From Bacteroidales bacterium UBA1253 (lineage in GTDB: Bacteria; Bacteroidota; Bacteroidia; Bacteroidales; Paludibacteraceae): a stretch of DNA of 22,071 nt. The stretch lies in the NCBI GenBank assembly GCA_002308815.1, contig DBVX01000097.1, positions 1,136-23,206 on the forward strand, written 5' to 3'. Each line of letters opens with the position of its first letter. The stretch's first letter is position 1. The position numbers and the translations under genes were made by a program. A model generated the notes under the pieces. The model was given only the letters and a program-made list of their open reading frames with translations. It had not been told where the DNA came from and searched no databases. Positions 1 through 8,669 of the stretch are shown in pieces.

Positions 1-1320
1 GTCAAATCGCACCTCAAGCAGCACTTCAAACCCTACGGATTTATCCGCAACTACCTCACATTTGACAGCCGTGAGTGTATAGCCGGAACGGGTGACATGT
101 ATTTTTACATGCCGAAAGATGAGAACTGGAACAAGACGGACGATGCTTCACTGCGCGAAGATCTGAATGCGCAGAGCAGTTTCCGATTCTTGTCACTCAC
201 TACCCGCGTTGGCTTGAATATCGTGGATTACAAATGGCGCGGTACGGAGTTCGGCGGGAAGATTGAGGCGGATTTCTATGCGGGGTTGAACAATGTTGGG
301 TCGCAGACGCACAAACTGACCGGCACGGCGCAGTTACGTCTTCGTCAGGCGTATATGACGCTTGCTTGGGACAGTCTGCGGATGGGCATGGATTATGCCC
401 GCGTGGATCTGCTCATGGGGCAGGCGTGGCACCCTATGGCGGCTGACCTCTGTGATGCCATCGCCCTCAACAGCGGCGCACCATTCGGTCCGTTCAGCCG
501 CACGCCGCAGGTGAAAATGGATGCGCGTCTGGGCAGATACGTCACTCTTACAGGAGCCGCCATCTGGCAGATGCAATATACATCCATCGGTCCCGACGGA
601 CAGTCGGCGGAGTATATCGCCTACAGCAAGACACCGGAAGCGTATATCGGGCTTAATTTCCACGAAAATGGATGGCTGCTGCGTGCCGGTATGGATATAC
701 TGAGTATCAAGCCGCGCCATATCGGCAGTGTCATGGATGTCGGCGGTAATGAGGTCAAGGTCTCGGTCAAAGACCGCATCACAACCTGCTCGCCGTTTTT
801 GTACCTCCAGTACAAGCAGGGCGAATTCTCTATTAAGGCGAAAACCATATTTGCCGAGGCGGGCGAACACATGAACCTCAACGGCGGTTACGGGGTGAAG
901 CGGATTAACGCGGACGGCTCGTGGGAATACACGCCGACGCGCAATTCCTCCTCGTGGATAAGCATCGTCTATGGCGGAAAAGTCGGCAAGCAGGAGGACA
1001 AGCATCCGCAGAAACTGCAAGGCATCCTCTTCGGCGGCTATATCCGCAATTTCGGAACCAAAGAAGCGTTGCTGGACGCGGACGGCGACGGCAAGGCGGA
1101 CATGTTCTATTATCCGCGTGCGAACAATATGAACCGTATGTGTCGGCTCTCACCCACCCTGCTCTATACGGTCGGCAAGTTCCAGCTCGGCTGCGAGTAC
1201 GAAATCACCTCCGTGCAGTACGGAAGGGGCGGATTGAATGCCGTCAACGGGCTTGCGGACAGCGGCTTGCATTGGGTCACCAACCACCGCGTGCAGTTGA
1301 TGACGAAGTATAATTTTTAG
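1..1320 (+). CDS. Porin-like outer-membrane beta-barrel protein, 5' end outside window
   Basis: The reading frame is open from base 1 to the TAG at 1318-1320, so the gene begins upstream; the Met codon at 97 is internal, because the frame before it encodes FKPYGFIRNYLTFDSRE, a phrase typical of the first strands of a Bacteroidales porin-like family. Only the signal peptide and a few mature residues seem to be missing. The rest alternates short amphipathic strands (FGGKIEADFYAGL, QLRLRQAYMTLAW, KMGQAWHP-like MGQAWHPMAADL) and ends in MTKYNF, with the terminal aromatic residue usual for barrels folded by the BAM machinery. An acidic DADGDGKAD loop (1075-1101) resembles a calcium-binding turn. 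The substrate is unknown. The next gene follows after 14 nt, so it is probably the first visible gene of a surface operon. The family assignment is by recalled sequence resemblance; the barrel fold is inferred. Confidence 0.8.
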   Translation, partial: VKSHLKQHFKPYGFIRNYLTFDSRECIAGTGDMYFYMPKDENWNKTDDASLREDLNAQSSFRFLSLTTRVGLNIVDYKWRGTEFGGKIEADFYAGLNNVGSQTHKLTGTAQLRLRQAYMTLAWDSLRMGMDYARVDLLMGQAWHPMAADLCDAIALNSGAPFGPFSRTPQVKMDARLGRYVTLTGAAIWQMQYTSIGPDGQSAEYIAYSKTPEAYIGLNFHENGWLLRAGMDILSIKPRHIGSVMDVGGNEVKVSVKDRITTCSPFLYLQYKQGEFSIKAKTIFAEAGEHMNLNGGYGVKRINADGSWEYTPTRNSSSWISIVYGGKVGKQEDKHPQKLQGILFGGYIRNFGTKEALLDADGDGKADMFYYPRANNMNRMCRLSPTLLYTVGKFQLGCEYEITSVQYGRGGLNAVNGLADSGLHWVTNHRVQLMTKYNF

Positions 1321-1334
1321 CAAACAATATCGGT

Positions 1335-2822
1335 ATGACAAAACGTATTTGTTTTTTTATCGGAATGGCTATGGCGGGTGCCATGATGCTTCACGCCACG
1401 GAAACCATCCGCCTCGATTTGAGCGCGTATATGGACGACTACCCGCTGGATGAGGACGGAAAATGGGTGGAGACGTACAATGACGCTTTTCCTGCCATTG
1501 ACTTCGGCGAGTATTTCTCCTTCGCACACATGAAGCATTTCATCTACGGCGGCAACCCGAGCGTGGTGGATATGACCTACTGGGACGGTTTCACGATTTG
1601 CACCAACGGTGACGACACCGACTGGGGCTACAGCGGCTCGTCGGCTTTCTGGCCGGAACATCAGTGGGGCTGTATGGCAGGCGGCGGACTGGATGAGAAC
1701 GGCAACGTGAAGAAAGGCGCGCCGTATCTGGTCGGCTACTGGGGGTATAACTACGAGGACGAGGCGGTGCGCAGTCTTCAGATTGATTTCCCTGACGGAG
1801 AGACACATCGTCCTGTAGGAATATGGGTGTGCAACCACCCGTGGGCGTACTACGGCATACAGCATTCCGACGGTTTCGCGCACTCTTTCGCCGACAACGG
1901 CGCGGCGTTCCGCCTTATTATCCACGGCATTGATGAGGAGGAAGGTGAGGCGGGTATGCCCGTTACCGTCACCCTTGCGTCATTCCACGACAACAAACTG
2001 GACATATCCAGAGACTGGCAATGGGTGGACTTGACCTCATTGGGACAGGTGAACGGCATCTTCTTCACAATGGAGAGCAGCGACTCGTCGCAGGGACTGG
2101 GTATGAACACCGCCGCGTATTTCTGCCTCGGCGGTATGGAGATACTGGAGCACGTGGACGAGATAGCCCGTCCGGCAGGGCTTCAGGCGGAGCCGATAGA
2201 CGAAAACAGCGTGAAGGTCAGTTGGTCGAAAGTGCATGATGCCGCCTATTACCGCCTGTATGTCGATTCCGTGCTGGTTGATTCCACGGAAACGACCTCG
2301 TTCGTCTTCACGGGTCTGAAATGCTACACGTCGTACAAGTTCTTCGTTCAGGCTGTTTCCGCCTACAAGGAGAGTTCCGACTGGGGGTATGTCATCGCCC
2401 GCACTAAGGACCTCACGCCTCCTATGCCTCCGACCAACCTGAAAGCGGAGGCGGATATGTACAAAATCCGCCTCACTTGGGATGCGGGTACGGACAACGT
2501 GGCGGTAGGCAGGTACGGTGTGTATGTGGACGGCAAGCGTTACACGCGCACCAAATATACAACCTGTACCGTCACGGGTCTGAGTCCCGCCACCACCTAT
2601 ACCATTGAGGTGGATACATGGGACTCGTCGGACAACACCAGCGAACGCGTGTCCCTACAGGTAACCACCACCTCTACGCCTACAGGCACGGAGGATGTGA
2701 CGGCTGACACGGAACGAACGGTGTATTCCGTAATGGGGCAGAAGACGGGCAATCGTCCGCAGCCAGGGCAAGTCAGCATTATACAGACAGGAAACCAAGT
2801 GATCAAACAAATTACACAATAA
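1335..2822 (+). CDS. Exported DUF4465 protein with two fibronectin type III domains
   Basis: The protein has 495 residues. Residues 1-22 form a signal peptide (MTKRICFFIG, then a small-residue stretch ending LHAT). Residues about 70-272 look like a DUF4465 domain, with the WDGFTICTNGDDT segment and a Trp-rich core. Two FN3 domains follow at about 278-357 and 361-446; both carry the SW/TW and Y-x-hydrophobic-x-V strands and the LxxxTxYxxxV pattern. The C-terminus (about 462-495, VYSVMGQKTG to the end) resembles a degenerate copy of the C-terminal tags on Bacteroidetes surface proteins. It is likely to act at the cell surface, binding a ligand or partner. It lies 14 nt after the porin-like gene and 15 nt before the GLUG gene. 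I recall DUF4465 proteins near nutrient-uptake loci, including cobalamin loci, but nothing visible here fixes a ligand. Confidence 0.75.
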   Translation: MTKRICFFIGMAMAGAMMLHATETIRLDLSAYMDDYPLDEDGKWVETYNDAFPAIDFGEYFSFAHMKHFIYGGNPSVVDMTYWDGFTICTNGDDTDWGYSGSSAFWPEHQWGCMAGGGLDENGNVKKGAPYLVGYWGYNYEDEAVRSLQIDFPDGETHRPVGIWVCNHPWAYYGIQHSDGFAHSFADNGAAFRLIIHGIDEEEGEAGMPVTVTLASFHDNKLDISRDWQWVDLTSLGQVNGIFFTMESSDSSQGLGMNTAAYFCLGGMEILEHVDEIARPAGLQAEPIDENSVKVSWSKVHDAAYYRLYVDSVLVDSTETTSFVFTGLKCYTSYKFFVQAVSAYKESSDWGYVIARTKDLTPPMPPTNLKAEADMYKIRLTWDAGTDNVAVGRYGVYVDGKRYTRTKYTTCTVTGLSPATTYTIEVDTWDSSDNTSERVSLQVTTTSTPTGTEDVTADTERTVYSVMGQKTGNRPQPGQVSIIQTGNQVIKQITQ

Positions 2823-2837
2823 TCAATAATTATCATT

Positions 2838-5800
2838 ATGAACAGACATTCTGTATTTCTTTTGTGCCTGCTGTTCTTCTGCGGGGCGTGGCACAGCGTG
2901 CAGGCGGCTCATGTGGCGATAACGATGAACTCCGTCACCCGGACCATGACGCTGCATAACGCATCTGATGTCATCATCCCGGAGGATGCGTTAAGTTCGC
3001 GGACGTACGAGTTCAACGATTTGGCTAACGGCACGTACACGATTTACGGTTACAACTCTTCGGAGGAGTTGAACGGCACGCTCACGTTCACCGTTCATGA
3101 TGCGGACCTGGAGATGAGCATCTTCACGATGACCAACGTGAGTGTGACCAACAGCGGCTGGGTGTATGGCACGGACTACACCATTGAGGACTATGCGGTG
3201 CACAGCCGCGAGGGTGTTGTCTTCCCCGTCACCATCGGCGAGAACGCGGGCAATCCGTCCATACTGGTCTATGAGGGCGGCAGCATCATCCTGCGCTTCG
3301 TCCCTTCGGCGGCACGTCAGGCGGAAGGCTATGTGGCTGCCAACGACGGACGGACAGTTACCAGTAATGACAACATTACTACCGCCATGCCGATGGGAGG
3401 CTCGTTCACTTCCACCTGTCCCGCCGATGCGGAGATTGCGATGATGCAGAAACCCGGCGGAGCCAAAGGATCGGGTACGATTCACTATACGCCTTTCACG
3501 CTCATTGAACCCGAATCGGTCAGCAACGACGGAACGACAAAGACCTACACGTGGCGTTTGGGTAATGAATGTCAGTACAATATGCGCGCATGGAAAGAGG
3601 GCGGACTGACGCAGTTGCTCTATTTCTACTACAACACCGACCCCGCCAAGTGTCCCGTGATTAACTTCACAGAGGCGGATTTTGCGGCGCACCAGCCCAA
3701 ATGGATTGACCACAATCCGAGTCATAACGACCGTCTGAACGACTGCAATATCCTGCTCAACATCAACGAGAAAGGATATTTGAAGATGACCGCTGGACAG
3801 GAGTATGACCTGATGGCGGAACGCGACTGGCAGATTATCCCCAACCAGACGGAGAACTACTTCCTTCAGCCGGACTACCACTTCGCCGTGTATAATATGA
3901 GCGGTGCGCCGGATAATTCGGTGGTAGAGGTGGTATCAGACGGCATTGTCGGTTCGGAGTGGTGTATATTGCGTGCCAAGAATGCGGGTACGGCTATTGT
4001 CACCGTTACCTACGATGCCGCTTCGGCGAGTCAGTATGATAATGGAAAGACTGTACGGAAAGATTATTACGGCGGACGCTATTTTGGCGCACTCTGGCCG
4101 GAGAACACGGGCGTGTTCATCGTTTCGGTGGACGCGCCTGCCAATACCATCGATGCCAACATGCGTCTGAACGAGGAGTATAATGAGAACTCGGCGCGCT
4201 TGGCGGGTACGTATGTGGATGCCGAACATGATGTGTTCTACTATATCAACGATGAGGAGTCGTATGACTATACGTTTACGCCTCAAGGTGTAAGTACAGT
4301 GGAGATTTCATATCCGACGATTCGGGAGAATGATGCCGTTTATACGACTGGATGGCATACCGTAACAAAGAACGGCGACAACTCCTACACCCTGCCTCTC
4401 AAACACGGTCGTCAAATTGTGCGTTTGGGTGATGGCGCGGGCAAGTATGAATATCAGGTTCTGACCGCCAAACACGCCACCCGTACCATTACCAACAAGA
4501 CAAACGGGAGTACCACCCGTTTCCTGCCGGGCAGCAACGTTATCGTGCAGTACGACGGGTTGTTCCACCCTGCCAATAAATTGTCAGGTATTTACAATAT
4601 GTCCGCCTATATCACCTACAACGGCAACCCGACGGGCGAGGCGCTCATTCTGGGTCCGAACCAATACTGGTTTGCGGGAACGGCATCGGCACAGGCGGTC
4701 CAGTTCACCATTCCCGCTGATTACACGGGAACCACACTCAGTCTCACCGACGGTGTGATACAGGTTACGGGATTCGGCGACCCGATAGGCCTCCACCGTA
4801 CCATCGGCAAATGGTCAGGACGCTCGCCCAACTTCACCGCCGGTACGGGACAGACCTATTTCGGCGCGCTGCCCGATATTGTTATTCCGGTAACCCAGCC
4901 TGCCAAGACGCGGGCGCGGTTCATCACCGACCCTGCGGATGCCGAGATTGTGAAGGTGACCAACAGCCTCGGTGTGGTGGTTTCGGCGGACGGCGATGGC
5001 AGATACCTGCTCACCGAGGGTGAGAACACCGTGATTGCCTACCACAGCACCTGCAAGCGCGCCCCGCTGACCGTTACCATAGAGCAGGGATGCGCGGAGC
5101 AATCCGACATTCCTCTGACGCTTGAACCTATCCCCGCCAACGGATGGGACGGAACGATCACAACCGCCGTAACGCCGACAAATGGTATCTATCATATTAC
5201 GAACGGTGCCGAACTGGCTTGGTTTGCAGCGCAGGTCAATGACGGTACGGGCAAGACCTACAAGGCGGTACTGGACAACGATATTGACCTCTGCGGTTAC
5301 AACTGGACACCCATCGGCAACTCGTCGAAGAAGTACGGCGGCACGTTTGACGGACAAGGGTACAGTGTCAACAATCTGTATATCGAAACAGACACCAAGA
5401 GTACCGGATTATTCGGATCTCTTACGTATTCATCTTCCTATACGGCTACCATCAAGAACATGGTTGTGCGGGGCACCATCAAATCAACCAATACCTCGGC
5501 AACCGCCAATGTGGGCGGACTGGTCGGAGAGGCGAAGGGTCAGAAAGCCGCCGTGCGGGTTGCCATCAGCAACGTGACTTGTTATGTGGATATAACGGCA
5601 AACGGCGGTTATGTGGCGGGTGTCGCGGCGAATGCCAACTTCGTGGACATCGACCGTTGCGCGAACTACGGAAACATCACCGTAACCAATACAGGCAATC
5701 TAAACCGCGCCCAAGGCACTGCCGGTATTGCTGTAGTTAACGGTACTACTGTCAATGCGTCTGTCACCAACTGCTACAATCGTGGCAATATCATTACAGG

Positions 5801-6821
5801 TAATTACGCAGGAGGCATATATGCGGCAAAAGAGAACACGCATGATGTAACAACAACCAACTGCTACAATACGGGCTTTGTCAATGCCACCAAGGGGAAT
5901 CAATTGGGAGCCTCAAACGGTGCCATCCGTAACTGCAAGAACAGCACCGACGAGACACCAAGTGTAACCAACTGCTACGCGAACATGGACTTTCTCTTCA
6001 ACGAACTCAACACCATCATCGTGGAGGACGAAGAGCCGTGGCGGAGCGGCGAGATAGCCTACAAACTGGGGGATGCATACGGTCAGGAGATCGGTGTGGA
6101 CCCGCTGCCCGTACTCGGAGGCATGACCGTGTATGAGATTGAACTGGCAGACGGCAGGAAAGTGTATAGCAACTATCCGTATGAGGAGTACACCCGTGAC
6201 GGACTGACTGTGGGCAATATGGCGACCATCTGCCTGCCGTGGGCTTCGGAGCAGACTGTGGGTGCCACGTTCTACCGCATCCTTCACAAGCAGATGGACG
6301 GCAACCGACCCTACAACATCACGTTGGAGGAGGTGGACCGTCTCGAGGCGGGTGTTCCGTACGTCTTTGTTCCCGAAGATGAGGAGATCCACGTCTATTA
6401 TCTTGCGTCCACGGCTGTATCGGAGCCTTCGTCGTTCAACGGTCTGTACGGCACGTTCATAGAAATAGAGGACGGTGCAGCGGGCGATCCGGGCAACATT
6501 CTGGAGAACAACTATATTGTCTATGAGAACAAGTTCCATATTTGCGGCGAGTACTGCGGACTGGATCCTTACCGCGCCTATATACGGATGGACGAGGTGG
6601 CGAAAGAGGGTCAGCCCGGCGCGCCGCAACCCGTATCCTGGCGCAGGCATATCGTCCTGATGGGCGAAACGCCTGACAAGACACCGACCGCCATCCATTC
6701 GACGGAAACGGAAGCGGTGCGCAACGGCGGGGCATACGACGTACTGGGCCGCCGTGTGAACGAAAAGGACATCCACAAGCAGGGTGTATATATTATCAAC
6801 GGTAAAAAAACAGTGAAATGA
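2838..6821 (+). CDS. Large GLUG-repeat surface protein with C-terminal sorting-like tag
   Basis: The protein has 1327 residues. A signal peptide covers residues 1-24 (hydrophobic LLCLLFFCG, cleavage near VQAA). Residues 25 to about 760 are beta-rich and Thr/Asn-rich with no family I can name. Residues about 785-1050 are a GLUG-type beta-helix region: GGTFDGQGYSVNNLYI, GLFGSL, VGGLVGEAKG, and repeated TNCYN turns. Residues about 1080-1270 match a domain common in Prevotella/Bacteroides adhesin-like proteins (VGNMATICLPWA, GATFYRI, LEAGVPYVFVP). The last 30 or so residues (YDVLGRRV ... GVYIINGKKTVK) form the tag seen on many Bacteroidetes secreted proteins, similar to the type IX secretion type A signal. 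Probable role: adhesion or glycan/partner binding at the surface. It is co-transcribed with the two genes before it and overlaps the next small gene by 4 nt. Confidence 0.78.
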   Translation: MNRHSVFLLCLLFFCGAWHSVQAAHVAITMNSVTRTMTLHNASDVIIPEDALSSRTYEFNDLANGTYTIYGYNSSEELNGTLTFTVHDADLEMSIFTMTNVSVTNSGWVYGTDYTIEDYAVHSREGVVFPVTIGENAGNPSILVYEGGSIILRFVPSAARQAEGYVAANDGRTVTSNDNITTAMPMGGSFTSTCPADAEIAMMQKPGGAKGSGTIHYTPFTLIEPESVSNDGTTKTYTWRLGNECQYNMRAWKEGGLTQLLYFYYNTDPAKCPVINFTEADFAAHQPKWIDHNPSHNDRLNDCNILLNINEKGYLKMTAGQEYDLMAERDWQIIPNQTENYFLQPDYHFAVYNMSGAPDNSVVEVVSDGIVGSEWCILRAKNAGTAIVTVTYDAASASQYDNGKTVRKDYYGGRYFGALWPENTGVFIVSVDAPANTIDANMRLNEEYNENSARLAGTYVDAEHDVFYYINDEESYDYTFTPQGVSTVEISYPTIRENDAVYTTGWHTVTKNGDNSYTLPLKHGRQIVRLGDGAGKYEYQVLTAKHATRTITNKTNGSTTRFLPGSNVIVQYDGLFHPANKLSGIYNMSAYITYNGNPTGEALILGPNQYWFAGTASAQAVQFTIPADYTGTTLSLTDGVIQVTGFGDPIGLHRTIGKWSGRSPNFTAGTGQTYFGALPDIVIPVTQPAKTRARFITDPADAEIVKVTNSLGVVVSADGDGRYLLTEGENTVIAYHSTCKRAPLTVTIEQGCAEQSDIPLTLEPIPANGWDGTITTAVTPTNGIYHITNGAELAWFAAQVNDGTGKTYKAVLDNDIDLCGYNWTPIGNSSKKYGGTFDGQGYSVNNLYIETDTKSTGLFGSLTYSSSYTATIKNMVVRGTIKSTNTSATANVGGLVGEAKGQKAAVRVAISNVTCYVDITANGGYVAGVAANANFVDIDRCANYGNITVTNTGNLNRAQGTAGIAVVNGTTVNASVTNCYNRGNIITGNYAGGIYAAKENTHDVTTTNCYNTGFVNATKGNQLGASNGAIRNCKNSTDETPSVTNCYANMDFLFNELNTIIVEDEEPWRSGEIAYKLGDAYGQEIGVDPLPVLGGMTVYEIELADGRKVYSNYPYEEYTRDGLTVGNMATICLPWASEQTVGATFYRILHKQMDGNRPYNITLEEVDRLEAGVPYVFVPEDEEIHVYYLASTAVSEPSSFNGLYGTFIEIEDGAAGDPGNILENNYIVYENKFHICGEYCGLDPYRAYIRMDEVAKEGQPGAPQPVSWRRHIVLMGETPDKTPTAIHSTETEAVRNGGAYDVLGRRVNEKDIHKQGVYIINGKKTVK

Positions 6822-6964
6822 ATATGAGAAGAATGTATCAAAACCCGCAGACAGAGGTAACAGACTTGTCCGCCTCACAAATTCTGCTCACGAGCGGAGA
6901 AAGTGCGTCACTGATAGGGAACGTGGAGGACAAGCATCCTGTCCACCACAAGAAAGGCCAGTAA
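6818..6964 (+). CDS. 48-residue peptide translationally coupled to GLUG gene
   Basis: ATG at 6818 overlaps the TGA of the GLUG gene (ATGA, 6818-6821), and the frame stays open for 48 codons to TAA at 6962-6964. The peptide starts MNMRRMYQNPQTEV, continues with SASQILLTSG and ends in a basic, His-rich tail (HPVHHKKGQ). The pattern 'basic start, YQxPxTEV, then a short hydrophobic QxLLxSG' recalls small Bacteroidales proteins that often sit behind surface-protein genes (typical opening MKKxYxxPxxEVV). There is no transmembrane segment. The coupled start, the in-frame ATG 6 nt downstream (6824), and the terminator 18 nt after the stop all fit a real last gene of the operon. Function unknown; a co-expressed partner of the surface protein is an inference. 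Confidence 0.72.
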   Translation: MNMRRMYQNPQTEVTDLSASQILLTSGESASLIGNVEDKHPVHHKKGQ

Positions 6965-6982
6965 CGACCAGGGAGGAATACG

Positions 6983-7017
6983 AAAGAAAGCGGCTCATAA
7001 TGCGGGTCGCTTTCTTT
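6983..7017 (+). terminator. Intrinsic terminator closing surface operon
   Basis: A perfect 10-bp inverted repeat (AAAGAAAGCG at 6983-6992, CGCTTTCTTT at 7008-7017), extended to 12 bp with one G-T pair and one C-G pair, has an 11-nt loop (6995-7005). The T-rich 3' arm and the following TTATT supply the weak rRNA-DNA-type hybrid expected at a termination site. The A-rich 5' arm would let the hairpin work in either direction, but no minus-strand gene converges here. Confidence 0.78.
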
Positions 7018-7094
7018 ATTGTATCCATCCAAGACAGACTGCATAGTGTGAATAACAAGAGGGGCGTTGCTGAATACGGATTTATGCGATTTTT

Positions 7095-7125
7095 TTTGCA
7101 TAGTCCCGAACAAGTTGTACTTTTG
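7095..7125 (+). promoter_or_regulatory. Bacteroidetes-type promoter for the nusB-rpoN unit
   Basis: TTTG at 7095-7098 and TACTTTTG at 7118-7125 match the Bacteroidetes primary-sigma consensus (-33 TTTG, -7 TAnnTTTG) with a 19-nt spacer. Transcription would start near 7132, giving a leader of about 55 nt before the ATG at 7187. The element lies just after the terminator of the upstream operon, as expected for a new transcription unit. The rest of the 6965-7186 gap shows nothing else I can call. Confidence 0.75.
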
Positions 7126-7186
7126 CGGCATAAAATACAGGAAAGTGTCCCTATACATCGAAAAACACGGATAAATCACCAATTAT

Positions 7187-7687
7187 ATGATACAACGTAT
7201 TCAGACCATATACCTGCTGCTGGTGGCTATACTTGGTACGGTTCTTTTCTTTATGCCCGTGGTAGCGTTCACCTCTCCCTACGAGGCGGGCGTACAGCGG
7301 ATGTTCGAACTGGGAGCTCTCGGGCTGGAGGAGTTGACGGACGACTACAGTTTCACGGGGCTGGTGCTGCAGCCTGTGTCGCTGTCGGGTACGGTTGTGC
7401 TGGCGGTGGCGACACTGCTGATTCCCGTGCTGGCGCTGGTGATTATTTTCCTCTACCGCCGCCGCATTCTACAGGCCCGCTTGTGTCTTTTCCTTGCGGC
7501 TTTCTGCGCGGGGTACTACGGGGTTTTAGGTGTTTTTATCTGGTTCGGCAAACGTCAGGTGGCACCGGACTGGGATATGCTTTTCGCTTCGTGCATCCCG
7601 CTTATCTGTCTGGTGCTGACGCTGATGTCCGCTCGGCAGATACTGAAGGACGAGGCAAAAGTGCGTGCCGCCGACCGGTTGCGGTGA
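7187..7687 (+). CDS. DUF4293 family four-helix membrane protein
   Basis: This 166-residue protein begins MIQRIQTIYLLLVAILG, the characteristic opening of the Bacteroidetes DUF4293 family. Four hydrophobic segments are visible: about 7-28, 57-85, 97-120 and 128-150, followed by a charged tail (ILKDEAKVRAADRLR). The MIQR start and the position of the helices support ATG 7187. No catalytic motif is visible and the family has no settled function that I know of. It is the first gene after the promoter at 7095-7125 and lies 64 nt before nusB. Expected location: inner membrane. Confidence 0.82.
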   Translation: MIQRIQTIYLLLVAILGTVLFFMPVVAFTSPYEAGVQRMFELGALGLEELTDDYSFTGLVLQPVSLSGTVVLAVATLLIPVLALVIIFLYRRRILQARLCLFLAAFCAGYYGVLGVFIWFGKRQVAPDWDMLFASCIPLICLVLTLMSARQILKDEAKVRAADRLR

Positions 7688-7751
7688 GACGGCAGGAAAG
7701 GAAAAAGAAGCAACATGTAAAGTAGCAACAAAGAAAAAACAGAGATAAGGT

Positions 7752-8669
7752 ATGATTAACCGGACAATGGTGCGCACGCGTGTGGTTCAGACGCTGTTCG
7801 CCTATTACCAGACGGAGGATGCGACTCCGGCAGCCGCACGCAAGAATTTGCAGAAGAGTTACGAAGACCTCTATGCGCTGTATATCCAACTGTTCGGCTT
7901 TGCCAACGAACTGATCCGTTACGCGGAGCAGCAGGTGGAGGAGAACCGCGCTCGTGCCAAAGCAACCCATACGGAATACATACCGAACGGCCGTTTTCTT
8001 ACCAACCGGTTCGCAGCCGACCTGTTCCGACACCGCGAATTGAGGCGGTGGACGGAAGAGTACCATCTGAACTGGGACACGGGAATGAATGCCGTGGAGA
8101 ATGTGTACAAACTGCTTCAGTCACAGCCTTTCTTCCTTGAATATATGCAGCAGCCGGAGACGACCTATGAGGATGACCGCCGCATTTTCCGCCGCATCTA
8201 TCAGGATCTTCTTCCCAACAACCTTTCTGTACACCTTTCGCTTGAGGATATGGAAATAGCCCTTGACCGCAACCATTGGTCCACGGACTTCGAGGTCATA
8301 CTCAGTTATGTGATTAAGACGATGAAACAGTTCAAGCAGGAGGGTGACGAACCAAAACTGCTGCCGATGTTCGAGAACGAAGATGAATTTCGGTTCGGAC
8401 CGGAACTTTTGCAGCAGACGATAGAACACCGCGACGAGTACAGCAGGCTGATAGACAAGTATCTGCGCAACTGGGAGGCAGACCGTGTGGCTTATATGGA
8501 CCGTATCATTATGCTGACAGCCCTGACGGAGATACTGAACTGGCCGAACATCGCGCTGGAGATTTCCATGAACGAGTACATCGAGATTGCCAAGGAGTAC
8601 AGTTCGGAAAAAAGCCATATCTTCATCAACGGGATACTGGACAATATTCTGAAGGAAGTTGAAAGTTGA
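7752..8669 (+). CDS. nusB: Transcription antitermination factor NusB
   Basis: The 305-residue protein is the long Bacteroidetes form of NusB, with a roughly 150-residue helical extension between the first helix and the conserved C-terminal half. The N-terminus (MVRTRVVQTLFAYYQ) is the usual first helix. The C-terminal signature is at about 237-303: NWEADRVAYMDRIIML, then INEYIEIAKEYSSEKS-like residues and FINGILDNIL. NusB binds boxA RNA together with S10 (NusE) and supports antitermination of rRNA operons. Its last residues (KEVES) and TGA stop are encoded by the start of a GAAAGTTG-type repeat (8655-8704), so the exact C-terminus may have been set by repeat expansion. yajC follows 94 nt later. 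Confidence 0.93.
   Translation: MINRTMVRTRVVQTLFAYYQTEDATPAAARKNLQKSYEDLYALYIQLFGFANELIRYAEQQVEENRARAKATHTEYIPNGRFLTNRFAADLFRHRELRRWTEEYHLNWDTGMNAVENVYKLLQSQPFFLEYMQQPETTYEDDRRIFRRIYQDLLPNNLSVHLSLEDMEIALDRNHWSTDFEVILSYVIKTMKQFKQEGDEPKLLPMFENEDEFRFGPELLQQTIEHRDEYSRLIDKYLRNWEADRVAYMDRIIMLTALTEILNWPNIALEISMNEYIEIAKEYSSEKSHIFINGILDNILKEVES

Noticed and set aside
334..1020. 228-codon minus-strand open frame
   Set aside because: Fully antisense to the porin-like gene, has no recognisable domain and is Arg/His/Val-rich, as expected of a shadow of GC-rich coding DNA.
2991..3881. 296-codon minus-strand open frame
   Set aside because: Antisense to the GLUG gene, which has a signal peptide and coherent domains; the antisense protein shows none.
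5913..6878. 321-codon minus-strand open frame
   Set aside because: Antisense to the end of the GLUG gene and to the micro-peptide; low-complexity Arg/Val/His composition and no motif.
7083..7102. TATGC ... GCATA inverted repeat around the -33 box as an operator
   Set aside because: Only five base pairs with an imperfect, T-rich loop; too short to support a regulator site.
6965..7186. Riboswitch or small RNA in the longest gap
   Set aside because: Apart from the terminator and promoter I see no conserved aptamer core or second stable structure.
7000..7725. 241-codon plus-strand frame
   Set aside because: Begins in the terminator and promoter region and overlaps the DUF4293 gene in another frame; Arg/Gly/Ala-rich with no domain.
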